In this document: positions 35,979 to 45,500 of the stretch, in pieces
How positions within the stretch are numbered: the first letter of the stretch is position 1
Layout: every line of letters begins with the position of its first letter
Source of the DNA: Jejuia pallidilutea
GTDB lineage: Bacteria; Bacteroidota; Bacteroidia; Flavobacteriales; Flavobacteriaceae
Length of the DNA: 64,000 nt
Direction: 5' to 3'
Assembly (NCBI RefSeq): GCF_002973595.1
Contig: NZ_PVEO01000003.1
Location: 1-64,000, forward strand
Position numbers and translations under genes: made by a program
Notes under the pieces: model-generated
The model's input: only the letters and a program-made list of their open reading frames with translations
Told to the model about the DNA's origin: nothing
Database searches by the model: none

Positions 35979-36042
35979 TGGGCTCGAACCAGCGACCCTC
36001 TGATTAACAGTCAGATGCTCTAACCAACTGAGCTACTGAGGA
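35969..36042 (-). tRNA. tRNA-Asn (anticodon GTT)
   Basis: On the minus strand the sequence starts TCCTCAGTAGCTCAGTTGG and ends CTGAGGAG, giving a 7-bp acceptor stem (TCCTCAG/CTGAGGA) with discriminator G. The D arm AGCTCAGTTGGTTAGAGC, the anticodon arm CTGACTGTTAATCAG (anticodon GTT) and the T arm GCTGGTTCGAGCCCAGC are all intact. CCA is not encoded. The length is 74 bases. A hairpin terminator follows, and the GIY-YIG gene begins directly after it. Confidence 0.97.
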
Positions 36043-36115
36043 AGGTTATGTTTCGCTTTTGCGAGCGCAAATATATATTAAATTTTATTTACTACAAATA
36101 TAATGACCAAAAAAA

Positions 36116-37462
36116 TTAGTCAAAAATTGCCTTATAAATGTCGTTGCCATTAGCAAATAATACTAGAGCAATTAAAATAAAGAAACCTACCATTTGTGCA
36201 TACTCCATAAACTTGTCTCCCGGTTTTCTTCCTGATATCATTTCGTAGAGTAAGAACATTACATGTCCGCCATCTAAAGCTGGTATTGGCAATAAGTTTA
36301 ACACTGCTAACATTATGGATAAAAACGCTGTAATACTCCAAAAGGCTTGCCAACTCCAAAAGTTTGGAAATATGTCGTAAATAGCTTTAAAACCGCCAAC
36401 GCCTTTGTAAGCTCCTGTGCTTGGTGTAAAAATTGCTTTAAGTTGCCCCCAATATGAAGTTAATCTGTCTTTAGCTTTATTTAATCCTACAGGAAACGAC
36501 TCAAAAAAACCATATTTTCTAACATCGTATTCATAATAACCAAGTGCTTCGAGAGTTTCTGGAGTTGATGCAGGTGCATAAACTAGACCTAATTTACCTT
36601 CATTACTTATTGACAGAGATGTTGAAAATTCAGCATCATCTCTCAAAATACTAGCTGTAACTTGTTGCCCTTTAAACTCATCTAAGGCTTGTTTTACCTG
36701 ATCTGCATATCTTGTTTTAAAATCATTTATGCCAACAATAATATCTCCTTTTTTAAGGCCGCTAGTTGCATTATGCGATGTATCTGGAACCTGAACAATT
36801 ACAAAAGGCTGCCTTAAATCTATCAAGCCTTTTTCTTTTGAATCCATTAATTGCGACAAAAAGTCTTGAGGCATAGAAATCGTTAATTGTTCGTTGTTTC
36901 TTTCAACCAGTACCTCTTTACCAAACAATACTTTTTCAGGAATTTCAGAAAAGGTTTCAATATTTTCGCCATCAACAGCCAAAATACGGTCTCCTGTTTG
37001 GAAACCCTCTTGTTTTAGTACAGGGCTCTCTATCACTAAACCATCCTTAATATTGTTATTTGGCAAAAACATGTCTCCGTAGAAATAACTCATTCCTATG
37101 TAGATAATTATAGCTAAAACAAAATTAACGGTAACTCCGCCCAACATTATAATCAATCGTTGCCATGCAGGTTTAGAGCGGAACTCCCAAGGCTTAGGAG
37201 CTTCTTTCATAGCTTCGGTATCCATGCTTTCGTCAATCATTCCAGATATTTTCACATAGCCTCCCAAAGGCAACCAACCTATACCGTAAACCGTTTCACC
37301 AATTTTCTTTTTGAATAGCGAAAACTTCACATCAAAAAACAAGTAAAATTTTTCTACTCTTGTTTTAAAAGCTTTAGCGGGAATAAAATGCCCTAACTCG
37401 TGCAAAACAATAAGTAAAGACAAACTCAATAAAAACTGAGATATTTTTATAACAAACTCCAT
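36116..37462 (-). CDS. rseP: Site-2 protease RseP
   Basis: This inner-membrane zinc metalloprotease performs the second cut in regulated intramembrane proteolysis of anti-sigma factors. I use the ATG at 37462 (448 residues, MEFVIKISQFLL). The longer frame begins with a TTG inside the -7 box TACTTTTG (37493-37500, minus strand). HELGH (about 21-25) binds zinc, NLLPIPALDGGHVMF (about 390-404) is the second catalytic segment, and two PDZ-like regions lie between (about 125-300). PQMVGFF-type residues and a last helix complete four membrane segments. The substrate anti-sigma factor is not in this window. Confidence 0.94.
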   Translation of the reverse strand: MEFVIKISQFLLSLSLLIVLHELGHFIPAKAFKTRVEKFYLFFDVKFSLFKKKIGETVYGIGWLPLGGYVKISGMIDESMDTEAMKEAPKPWEFRSKPAWQRLIIMLGGVTVNFVLAIIIYIGMSYFYGDMFLPNNNIKDGLVIESPVLKQEGFQTGDRILAVDGENIETFSEIPEKVLFGKEVLVERNNEQLTISMPQDFLSQLMDSKEKGLIDLRQPFVIVQVPDTSHNATSGLKKGDIIVGINDFKTRYADQVKQALDEFKGQQVTASILRDDAEFSTSLSISNEGKLGLVYAPASTPETLEALGYYEYDVRKYGFFESFPVGLNKAKDRLTSYWGQLKAIFTPSTGAYKGVGGFKAIYDIFPNFWSWQAFWSITAFLSIMLAVLNLLPIPALDGGHVMFLLYEMISGRKPGDKFMEYAQMVGFFILIALVLFANGNDIYKAIFD

Positions 37463-37598
37463 ATAATCTTCATCAAAATTAAAATAATCGCACAAAAGTA
37501 CGTTTTTAAACCAAGTTTAAAAAAGCAATTATACAATTGCATTGGCTTTTAACAGTAATTTAAGTGAAGGCTATGTATACTAAGATTTAAAATAGCCG

Positions 37599-37606
37599 TA
37601 TTTTTG
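37599..37606 (+). promoter_or_regulatory. Probable -7 box for the SCO-like gene
   Basis: TATTTTTG fits TAnnTTTG, 30 bases before the ATG at 37637. Confidence 0.45.
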
Positions 37607-37636
37607 TATTGGTTTATAAAATTTTAATTGCTTAAA

Positions 37637-38305
37637 ATGTTATCGTTTTTTAAAGACTACAAATTGTTTGCTATTGTGTTTGGTGCTATTTCTATTGTAA
37701 TTATTGCATTAATCTACAATACGCTAAACGTTTACCAACCGCTACCTATTTATCAGCCTTCTATGGTAAGCACTCAGTTGGTTGATAGTACCATTCAATA
37801 CAAAAAAAAATACCATAAAATTGCCGATTTTAGTTTAGTAAATCAAAATGGCGATACCGTAACGCAAAATACGTACAAGAATAAAATTTATGTAGCAGAT
37901 TTCTTTTTTACTACATGCCAAACCATTTGCCCAATTATGACGAGCCACATGGCCGAAATACAAAAAGAAATTATGGATGATGAAGAGGTTATGCTATTAT
38001 CGCATTCGGTTACTCCTGAAATCGATTCGGTTGCACAACTTAAGCGATACGCTACAAAAAAGGGGGTGATTGATAAAAAATGGAATTTGGTTACTGGCGA
38101 TAAAAAAGAGATTTACAAATTAGCCCGAAAAAGTTATTTAGCAGTAAAAGATAACGGCGATGGTGGGCCTTTTGACATGATACACACCGAAAATTTTATG
38201 CTAATTGATAAAAAGCGACAAATTCGTGGATTTTACGATGGCACAAATGCCGAGGATATTGAAAAACTAATAGACGATATTGCCATTTTAAAAGAAGAGC
38301 AATAG
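37637..38305 (+). CDS. SCO1/SenC-family copper chaperone
   Basis: From the ATG at 37637 the protein is 222 residues with an N-terminal membrane anchor (LFAIVFGAISIVIIALIY, about 9-26) and a periplasmic thioredoxin-fold domain. DFFFTTCQTICPIMTSHM (about 91-108) holds the CxxxC copper site and DMIHTENFMLID (about 177-188) the distal His, so all three copper ligands are present. The family delivers copper to the CuA site of cytochrome oxidase. No oxidase genes are nearby. An in-frame TTG three codons upstream is less likely as the start. Confidence 0.9.
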   Translation: MLSFFKDYKLFAIVFGAISIVIIALIYNTLNVYQPLPIYQPSMVSTQLVDSTIQYKKKYHKIADFSLVNQNGDTVTQNTYKNKIYVADFFFTTCQTICPIMTSHMAEIQKEIMDDEEVMLLSHSVTPEIDSVAQLKRYATKKGVIDKKWNLVTGDKKEIYKLARKSYLAVKDNGDGGPFDMIHTENFMLIDKKRQIRGFYDGTNAEDIEKLIDDIAILKEEQ

Positions 38306-38357
38306 CTTTTGTGATGTGTTTTTACTTAAGAACTAAAAAACAAACATTACAAATACG

Positions 38358-38456
38358 CCCGCGCTAGGGATTGTAGCGGCAGCTTTTGGTCCCGCCAATG
38401 CGGGAAGCCAAAACTATTAGCGGAAAGCCCGACCCTTTAGGGTAGCGCCCAAATAA
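38358..38456. repeat. Structured intergenic element, copy 2 (possible RNA motif)
   Basis: It shares CCCGCGCTAGGGATTG and GGGTAGCGCCCAAATAA ends and the AGCCCGACCC box with 9680-9779. The central hairpin is longer here (CTTTTGG, TCCCGC, loop CAAT, GCGGGA, AG, CCAAAA), and a small GACCC-TTTA-GGGT hairpin precedes the end. It sits about 50 bases after the SCO-like gene and before the feoA promoter. Confidence 0.6.
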
Positions 38457-38491
38457 TTACACTTTATCTTTTAAACTTATAAAGTTTCCTG

Positions 38492-38499
38492 TATTTTTG
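38492..38499 (+). promoter_or_regulatory. Probable -7 box for feoA-feoB
   Basis: TATTTTTG fits TAnnTTTG, 26 bases before the feoA TTG start. No Fur-type palindrome was recognised around it. Confidence 0.45.
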
Positions 38500-38525
38500 C
38501 TTCTTTAAAATCAATCTAAATAAGC

Positions 38526-38762
38526 TTGAAGCACACTTTAGCACAATTAAAACGCGGAGAACATGCAGTAATTGCTGATGTTTCGTCTATACACATCCCT
38601 CTAAAACTTTTAGAAATGGGATGCTTACCAGGGAATTCTGTGGAGTTGGTACAAGTGGCACCGTTTCAAGATCCTATGTATTTAAATGTAAATGGTACAC
38701 ACTTAGCAATTAGAAAAGAAACTGCTGCCCATATTTTAATAGAAAAAATTTCTAATGAGTAA
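38526..38762 (+). CDS. feoA: Ferrous iron transport protein A
   Basis: The 78-residue protein has the SH3-like FeoA fold: LAQLKRGEHAVIADV (5-19), LLEMGCLPGNSVELVQVAPF (about 28-47) and LNVNGTHLAIRKETAAHIL. FeoA is a cytoplasmic partner of FeoB. The start is TTG at 38526, as there is no ATG in a sensible place. Its end overlaps feoB by 8 bases, so the two are translated together. Confidence 0.93.
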   Translation: MKHTLAQLKRGEHAVIADVSSIHIPLKLLEMGCLPGNSVELVQVAPFQDPMYLNVNGTHLAIRKETAAHILIEKISNE

Positions 38763-40854
38763 ACAAATAAATGTAGCACTTATTGGCAACCCCAATACGG
38801 GAAAAACATCGGTGTTTAATGCACTAACGGGCTTAAACCAAAAGGTAGGAAACTACCCTGGTATTACAGTTGAAAAGAAACAAGGTATTTGTAAATTACC
38901 CCGAGGTGTAAAAGCGCATATTATTGATTTACCGGGCACTTACAGCTTAAACGCCTCGTCTCTTGATGAAAATGTTGTTATAGAATTACTACTTAACAAA
39001 AACGATAAAGATTTTCCTGATATTGCCGTTGTAGTTACCGATGTAGAAAACCTAAAGCGTAACCTATTACTCTTTACGCAAATAAAGGATTTGGAAATAC
39101 CTACGGTATTGGTAATAAATATGGCAGACCGAATGGGCTACAAGGGTATTTCTTTAGATATAGACTATTTAGAGGAAAAACTACATACCAAAATTGCCCT
39201 AATAAGCACACGTAAAAACGAAGGTATTGATAAGCTAAAAGATTTAATAACCAATTTTAAAGATGTTTCTGTAAGTCCGTGTTTAGATACTACAACTATA
39301 GATCCTATATACTTTGGCAATCTAAAAAAAGCATTTCCAAATCAGTTATTATACAAACTTTGGTTGGTTATTACCCAAGATGTTAATTTTGGAAAAACCA
39401 ACAGGAAAGAGTTTGATGCTGTTGCAGATTTTAAAACCAAAAGTAAGGGCGATTTAAAACGATTACAGCAAAAGGAAACCATAAAACGCTACCAATTTAT
39501 TAACAACGCTTTAGCCAAAGGACAATCTATAGATTTAAGTAGAGCTAAAGATTTACGAATAAAACTAGATAGAATTTTAACGCATAAAGTTTGGGGGTAT
39601 TTAATTTTTGGAATTATTCTTTTAACAATATTTCAAGCCATTTACGATTGGTCTAGCGTACCTATGGATTTTATTGACGGACTTTTTGCCAATTTAAGCG
39701 AATGGACTAAAAACATAATGCCAGAAGGGGCATTTACCGACTTAATTGCCGAGGGTATTATTCCTGGGCTGGGGGGTATTGTTATTTTTATTCCACAAAT
39801 AGCCTTTTTATTTTTGTTCATAGCTGTGCTCGAAGAAAGTGGCTATATGAGTCGCGTTGTATTTTTAATGGACAGAATAATGCGGCGTTTTGGCCTAAGC
39901 GGTAAAAGTGTAGTGCCTTTAATTTCTGGTACTGCCTGTGCAATTCCCGCCATTATGGCTACCCGTAATATTGAAAGTTGGAAAGAACGTTTAATTACCA
40001 TTTTGGTAACACCTTTTACAACATGTTCGGCACGCTTGCCGGTATACCTCATCATTATTGCTTTGGTAATCCCCGAAGGAAGATTTTTTGGGTTAAGCTA
40101 CCAAGCCTTAACTTTAATGTTACTATACCTTATTGGGTTTGGAACCGCTATTGTATCGGCTTATATTCTTAATAAAATTTTAAAAATACGAAGCAAGACG
40201 TTTTTTGTTATAGAAATGCCCAACTACAAATTGCCTTTGCTTAAAAATGTAGTTTTAACGGTTATTGAAAAAACAAAATCGTTTGTATTTGGTGCCGGAA
40301 AAATAATTTTAGCCATATCCATCATTCTTTGGTTTTTGGCATCGTATGGTCCAGGAGAACAATTTAACAATGCCGAAACTATCGTTAAAACCCAATATGC
40401 TTCACAAAATTTAAACGAAGAGGATTTGCAACAAAAAATTGCATCTCATAAATTGGAACATTCGTTTATAGGCATTGCAGGTCATGCGATTGAGCCTGCC
40501 ATTAGGCCTTTGGGCTACGATTGGAAAATAGGTATTGCCATTGTAAGCTCTTTTGCTGCTCGCGAAGTTTTTGTAGGTACACTTGCTACAATTTATAGTG
40601 TAGGTAACGATGATGAAGCCACCATTAAAAATAGAATGGCCGCAGAGGTAAATCCTATTTTAGGAGGCCCTTTGTTTAATTTTGCTTCGGGTATTTCCTT
40701 GTTGCTATTTTATGCATTCGCTATGCAATGTATGAGCACACTTGCTATTGTTAAAAAAGAAACAAATAGTTGGAAATGGCCAACACTGCAATTGGTAATA
40801 ATGTCGGCCTTTGCCTATATTGTAGCTTTAATTGCTTTTCAACTTTTAAAATAA
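38755..40854 (+). CDS. feoB: Ferrous iron transporter FeoB
   Basis: FeoB is the inner-membrane Fe(II) importer with an N-terminal G protein. It is 699 residues. GNPNTGKTSVFNAL (11-24) is the P loop, VGNYPGITVEKK (about 32-43) the switch I region, DLPGTYSL (about 59-66) the G3 motif and NMAD (about 122-125) the G4 motif. Two gate repeats follow, with GIIPGLGGIVIFIPQIAFLF and later SFAAREVFVGTL, and about eight helices. The length is usual for Bacteroidetes. It is coupled to feoA and followed by a tiny Cys-rich membrane protein. Confidence 0.95.
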   Translation: MSKQINVALIGNPNTGKTSVFNALTGLNQKVGNYPGITVEKKQGICKLPRGVKAHIIDLPGTYSLNASSLDENVVIELLLNKNDKDFPDIAVVVTDVENLKRNLLLFTQIKDLEIPTVLVINMADRMGYKGISLDIDYLEEKLHTKIALISTRKNEGIDKLKDLITNFKDVSVSPCLDTTTIDPIYFGNLKKAFPNQLLYKLWLVITQDVNFGKTNRKEFDAVADFKTKSKGDLKRLQQKETIKRYQFINNALAKGQSIDLSRAKDLRIKLDRILTHKVWGYLIFGIILLTIFQAIYDWSSVPMDFIDGLFANLSEWTKNIMPEGAFTDLIAEGIIPGLGGIVIFIPQIAFLFLFIAVLEESGYMSRVVFLMDRIMRRFGLSGKSVVPLISGTACAIPAIMATRNIESWKERLITILVTPFTTCSARLPVYLIIIALVIPEGRFFGLSYQALTLMLLYLIGFGTAIVSAYILNKILKIRSKTFFVIEMPNYKLPLLKNVVLTVIEKTKSFVFGAGKIILAISIILWFLASYGPGEQFNNAETIVKTQYASQNLNEEDLQQKIASHKLEHSFIGIAGHAIEPAIRPLGYDWKIGIAIVSSFAAREVFVGTLATIYSVGNDDEATIKNRMAAEVNPILGGPLFNFASGISLLLFYAFAMQCMSTLAIVKKETNSWKWPTLQLVIMSAFAYIVALIAFQLLK

Positions 40855-40880
40855 AATGCGATAAATTTTACCTGTTAAAC

Positions 40881-41015
40881 ATGAATAACATCGTACAGCA
40901 CATATTAGTTTTTACAGCAGTAGCCCTAGCACTAGCGTTTTTGGTTAGGAAATTTTTCTTAAAAAAACCAAAAGCTAAAAAAGCTTGTGGTAATGATGGT
41001 TGCGGTTGTCATTAA
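40881..41015 (+). CDS. FeoB-associated Cys-rich membrane protein
   Basis: The ATG at 40881 gives a 44-residue protein with one membrane helix (VFTAVALALAFLVRKFF, about 10-26), a lysine-rich linker and the end ACGNDGCGCH with three cysteines and a final His. Such proteins sit after feoB in Bacteroidetes and many Firmicutes, and are thought to assist iron uptake, possibly in place of FeoC. The gap to feoB is 26 bases, so it belongs to the feo operon. It is easily missed because a longer frame runs in from feoB. Confidence 0.85.
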   Translation: MNNIVQHILVFTAVALALAFLVRKFFLKKPKAKKACGNDGCGCH

Positions 41016-41129
41016 TTATTTACTAAAATTTAAGTAACTATTATAAAAAGGTTTTTTTCATCTGCTCATATTTTTAAATTTTATGCCTTATTTGTTATAC
41101 CTTTAAGAGGTAAATACAAAATTTAAAAA

Positions 41130-42014
41130 ATGAAAAAAATAGTTTTCTTATTTGCTATTACCCTAACCTTTGTTACGTCTTCATTTTCACAAAAAGAAAG
41201 CAAAACAACTAAGTTAATAGATAAAGACTTAACCCTTTTTGATATTTGGTTAAGCATTCCTCATCCTACAGTTACTGATTTGCCAAAAGGCACTTATCAA
41301 TCTGAAAAAATAGACTTTGGATCTCCAATTGGCTTAAACAATAATTTAAAACATGTTTTCTCTGTAATAGATGAGAATGGTGCGCTGGTTTTAAAAATAA
41401 CTGGTGAAATTTTTGGGTGCATCTCTACAAAGCAAACTTACCAAAACTACCACTTAAGCACTATGTTTAAATGGGGAGATAAAAAATGGGAACCTCGATT
41501 AAATAAAAAAAGAGATAGTGGTATACTGTATCATTGTTACGGCGAACACGGTCGTTTTTGGAACACATGGAAAACCTCTTTAGAATTTCAGGTACAAGAA
41601 ACCGATTTGGGGGATTTTATTCCTCTTGGAGGAAATTCTGTAACACCTAAAGTAGGTTCACCTATTGTTGAGATAAGAGGAGACTTTAAAACTGAGAAAA
41701 AATATAACCCAAACTCTGAAATTTATTCTATTGGAAAAGGGTATATAAACGCTGCCTCCGAACATGATGCGCCACACGGAGAATGGAATCGTTTAGAGCT
41801 ATACGTCATTGGCAATGATGCTGTGCATGTAGTAAACGGTAAAATAGTTATGGTTGTAGAAAATGCCATTAATCCAGAAACTAACAAACCTCTAACCAAA
41901 GGAGAAATACAAATACAATCTGAAGCTGCAGAGTGTTATTATAAAAATATGACGATAACACCAATTACTGAATTTCCAGAATTTATTCTTGATGCTGTAA
42001 CGTTTAAATCGTAA
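41130..42014 (+). CDS. Secreted DUF1080 (3-keto-disaccharide hydrolase type) protein
   Basis: The 294-residue protein has a signal peptide (LFAITLTFVTSSFSQ) and one DUF1080 domain, a concanavalin-like beta sandwich. Typical features are SLFDIWLSIPH-like wording at the start (LTLFDIWLSIPH, about 34-45), YQNYHLSTMFKWG (about 109-121), RDSGILYHCYGEHG (about 130-143) and HGEWNRLELYVIGNDAVHVVNG (about 213-234). Family members act on modified sugars in the periplasm or at the surface, and some are 3-keto-glycoside hydrolases. No sugar-use genes are adjacent. Confidence 0.85.
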   Translation: MKKIVFLFAITLTFVTSSFSQKESKTTKLIDKDLTLFDIWLSIPHPTVTDLPKGTYQSEKIDFGSPIGLNNNLKHVFSVIDENGALVLKITGEIFGCISTKQTYQNYHLSTMFKWGDKKWEPRLNKKRDSGILYHCYGEHGRFWNTWKTSLEFQVQETDLGDFIPLGGNSVTPKVGSPIVEIRGDFKTEKKYNPNSEIYSIGKGYINAASEHDAPHGEWNRLELYVIGNDAVHVVNGKIVMVVENAINPETNKPLTKGEIQIQSEAAECYYKNMTITPITEFPEFILDAVTFKS

Positions 42015-42060
42015 AATTCTTTCAAAAAACATTCTTAATTTTTTCTATCGTAAAATTCAC

Positions 42061-42068
42061 TAACTTTG
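42061..42068 (+). promoter_or_regulatory. -7 box almost touching a GTG start
   Basis: TAACTTTG matches TAnnTTTG exactly and ends five bases before the GTG at 42074. If used, transcription would start at or next to the start codon and give a leaderless mRNA. Confidence 0.35.
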
Positions 42069-42073
42069 TTACA

Positions 42074-42472
42074 GTGAGTAAATTAATATCCATAGTATTA
42101 TCAGGATTAATCCTAATTCAAAGTTTTCATCTAATGGCGGAAGATATTCTACAATTAGATGAACTCTTGGAACACGCCCAATTTCATAAAGAAGAGTATG
42201 GCGATAATTTTTTTGTTTTTCTATCTAAACACTATGGCGAACTTAAGTTAGACCACAGCAAAAATCACCAAGAAGAACAAAGCGAACATGAGCAGCTACC
42301 TTTTCAATACCAAGGCAATTGTGCTTTAATTATAGCATTTTTTCAATGTAATTCATCTAGTCATTTTAACCCCATTGAGGTGTTAAATATCACCGAAACT
42401 AATTTTCATTACTTTAACTTATACGCTTCTTTACACGAAGAAGAACTCCTACAGCCTCCTAGGCATTCATAA
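42074..42472 (+). CDS. Small secreted protein at the head of the Cus operon
   Basis: The 132-residue protein begins with GTG and has a signal peptide (IVLSGLILIQSFHLMA, about 7-22). The mature part has many His and acidic residues (HAQFHKEEYGDN, DHSKNHQEEQSEHEQ), two cysteines (GNCALIIAFFQCN) and the end LLQPPRHS. Small proteins with a similar PP end, such as the HYC_CC_PP group, precede heavy-metal RND operons in Bacteroidetes, but the HYC and CC motifs are not intact here. A periplasmic metal-binding or sensing role is an inference from composition and position. cusA follows after 72 bases. Confidence 0.5.
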   Translation: MSKLISIVLSGLILIQSFHLMAEDILQLDELLEHAQFHKEEYGDNFFVFLSKHYGELKLDHSKNHQEEQSEHEQLPFQYQGNCALIIAFFQCNSSSHFNPIEVLNITETNFHYFNLYASLHEEELLQPPRHS

Positions 42473-42544
42473 TTCTTGCTTATTAAATTTTTACATTACA
42501 GCTTGTTATACAATAAGTTGGCATTATTTTTTATCAAATGAATT

Positions 42545-45500
42545 ATGTTGTCACATATTATCAAATTTAGTTTAAGGAATAAGTTTATTATTCTATTATT
42601 TACTGTATTTATTATTGGTTTTGGATTGTTTTCCCTATCTCAAATCTCTATTGGTGCAGTACCAGATGTTACAAATAACCAAGTACAGGTAATTACAACA
42701 TCGCGCAACCTTTCTACACAAGATATGGAACAGTTTATTACCTATCCTGTAGAATTAGAAATGGCTAACCTTCCGAGTGTTAAGGAAATTCGTTCTGTTT
42801 CTAAGTTTGGCCTATCGGTAGTTACCATAGTTTTTGATGATGCTATAGGCACGTATTTACCTCGCCAACTTATTGCTGAAAAAATAAAATCTGCCTCGGA
42901 AAAAATACCTGAAGGCTTTGGAACTCCAGAGATGGGGCCAATTACTACTGGTTTAGGAGAAATCTACCAATATATTCTTGATGTTGAACCTAAATACAAA
43001 AACAAGTATACAGCTCAAGATTTACGCACCATACAGGATTGGATTGTAAAAAGACAGCTGTCTGGCATACCTGGAGTTGTAGAAGTAAACACTTGGGGAG
43101 GTTTTTTAAAACAATACGAAGTTGCATTAAATACCGAAAAGCTTAATGCAATGCAAATTTCGGCTCACGAAGTATTTAATGCTTTAGAATTGAACAATAG
43201 TGTTGCTGGCGGTGGTTATATTGAAAAAGTAAATCAGGCGTATTTTATACGTGGAGATGGATTGGTTTCTTCATTAGAAGATGTTGGCAATATTGTTATT
43301 AAAAACACCAATGGTGTGCCTATTTACATTAAAGATGTTGCTAAAGTAGGCTTTGGTAATGCCACACGTTTTGGTGCCATTACAGGTAATGGCGAGGGCG
43401 AAAAAGTATTAGGACAAGTAATGATGCTAAAGGGCGCCAACTCTAAAGAGGTTATAGATGCTGTAAAAGAACGGGTTGCATCAATCTCTAAATCGCTACC
43501 AAAAGGTGTATATATCAATGCATTTTTAGAACGTAGCGAATTAATTTCTAAAACAACATTTACGATAACCGAAAATCTTATTTTGGGCTGTCTTATTGTA
43601 GTGTTTGTTGTTGTATTGCTTTTAGGGAATATGCGTTCTGGCCTTGTGGTAGCCTCTGTAATACCGCTTTGTTTATTATTTGCTATTTCCCTGATGTATA
43701 TTTTTGGCGTTGATGCCAATTTAATGAGCCTTGGCGCCATAGATTTTGGAATAATTATAGACGGAGCAGTTATTATTGTTGAATTTATTGCTTTTCAGAT
43801 TACAAAAAATCAAGCTAAAATTGCATCACTTTCAAAACAAGAGGTACAGCCCTTTAAAGATACTATTACGTTCAATGGCGCTTCAAAAATGATGAATTCT
43901 GCCATTTTTGGACAGCTTATTATCCTTATTGTTTTTATTCCCATTTTATCATTAAGTGGTGTTGAGGGCAAAATGTTTAAACCTATGGCCTTAACCTTTA
44001 GTTTTGCATTAATAGGCGCAATGCTTTTTTGTTTTACTTATGTACCTGTTGCTGCTTCTTTATTCCTTAAGCCCACAAAACAATCTAAAAAAAATATCTC
44101 CGTTCACTTAATGAACTGGCTTAACAAGCTCTACGATCCAACAATACAGTGGGCATTACAAAGCAAAAAACTAGTGCTGGGTATAGCAACGGTTTTATTG
44201 TGCATATCCATTTACATATTTACAACTATGGGAGGTGAATTTGTTCCTACTTTAGATGAAGGCGATTTTGTAATACAGCCTGTACTTAAAACAGGCACCT
44301 CTTTAAAAAGAACAGTAGAAATTACTACCAAAATTGAACAAATTTTGCTTGATAAATTCCCAGAAGTAAAACAAGTAGTTACCAGAATTGGTGCAGCAGA
44401 AGTACCAACCGACCCCATGTCTATGGAAGAGAGCGACGTTATTATTATTCTAAAACCCAAAAAAGAATGGGTATCTGCATCTTCAAAAGACGAATTGGCC
44501 GATAAATTTAAAGAAGCTCTGGCCATAATTCCTGGAATGGAAGTAGAGTTTACGCAGCCTATTGAAATGCGTTTTAACGAACTTATTACTGGTGTTAGGG
44601 CAGATATTGCTATAAAAATTTTTGGTGAGGACTTACAAATACTCTCCCAAAAGGGGAATGAAATAAAATCGTTAATACAAAATGTTGAAGGCGCTGCAGA
44701 TGTTATTGTAGAAAAAATTGATGGCTTACCCCAAATGAGTGTTGCCTACAACCGAGAAAAAATTGCCCGCTATGGCTTAAACATACAAGATCTTAACACA
44801 ATGCTATCCATGGGGTTTGCAGGAAGAACAGTAGGCAGTGTTTTTGAAGGCGAAAAACGTTTTGATCTTGTTGTAAGACTTGATGAAACAAAACGTACCG
44901 ATATTGAAAGTATTAAAAACCTATATGTAGATTTACCTAATGGCGGAAAAATACCATTACATGAACTAGCCGAAATTACCTATAAAAAAGGTGCTGCTAA
45001 AATCTCTAGAGATGATACTAAAAGAAGGATAGTTGTTGGTATTAATGTGAGAAATCGCGATTTAGAATCGGTTGTAAACGATGTTCAAGCACTTATAAAT
45101 AAAAATGTAAATCTTCCTGTTGGTTACAATATTACCTATGGCGGACAGTTTGAAAATTTACAAACTGCTAAATCCAGACTACTGGTTGCCGTACCTATCG
45201 CGCTTATCCTCATTTTTATTTTACTCTATTTTGCATTTAATTCCATAAAAGAGGCGCTATTAATATTTTCTGCAATTCCTTTAGCAGCTGTTGGTGGCGT
45301 GCTATTGCTATGGGTAAGAGATATGCCTTTTAGCATTTCTGCAGGAGTAGGTTTTATAGCTTTATTTGGTATTGCTGTTTTAAATGGCATTGTACTTATA
45401 GAGCATTTTAAAGAACTAAAGCATAACCATTTTAACGATATGGAGACATTAATAAAACAAGGTGCAAAAGACCGCCTTAGAGCTGTATTGTTAACAGCCT

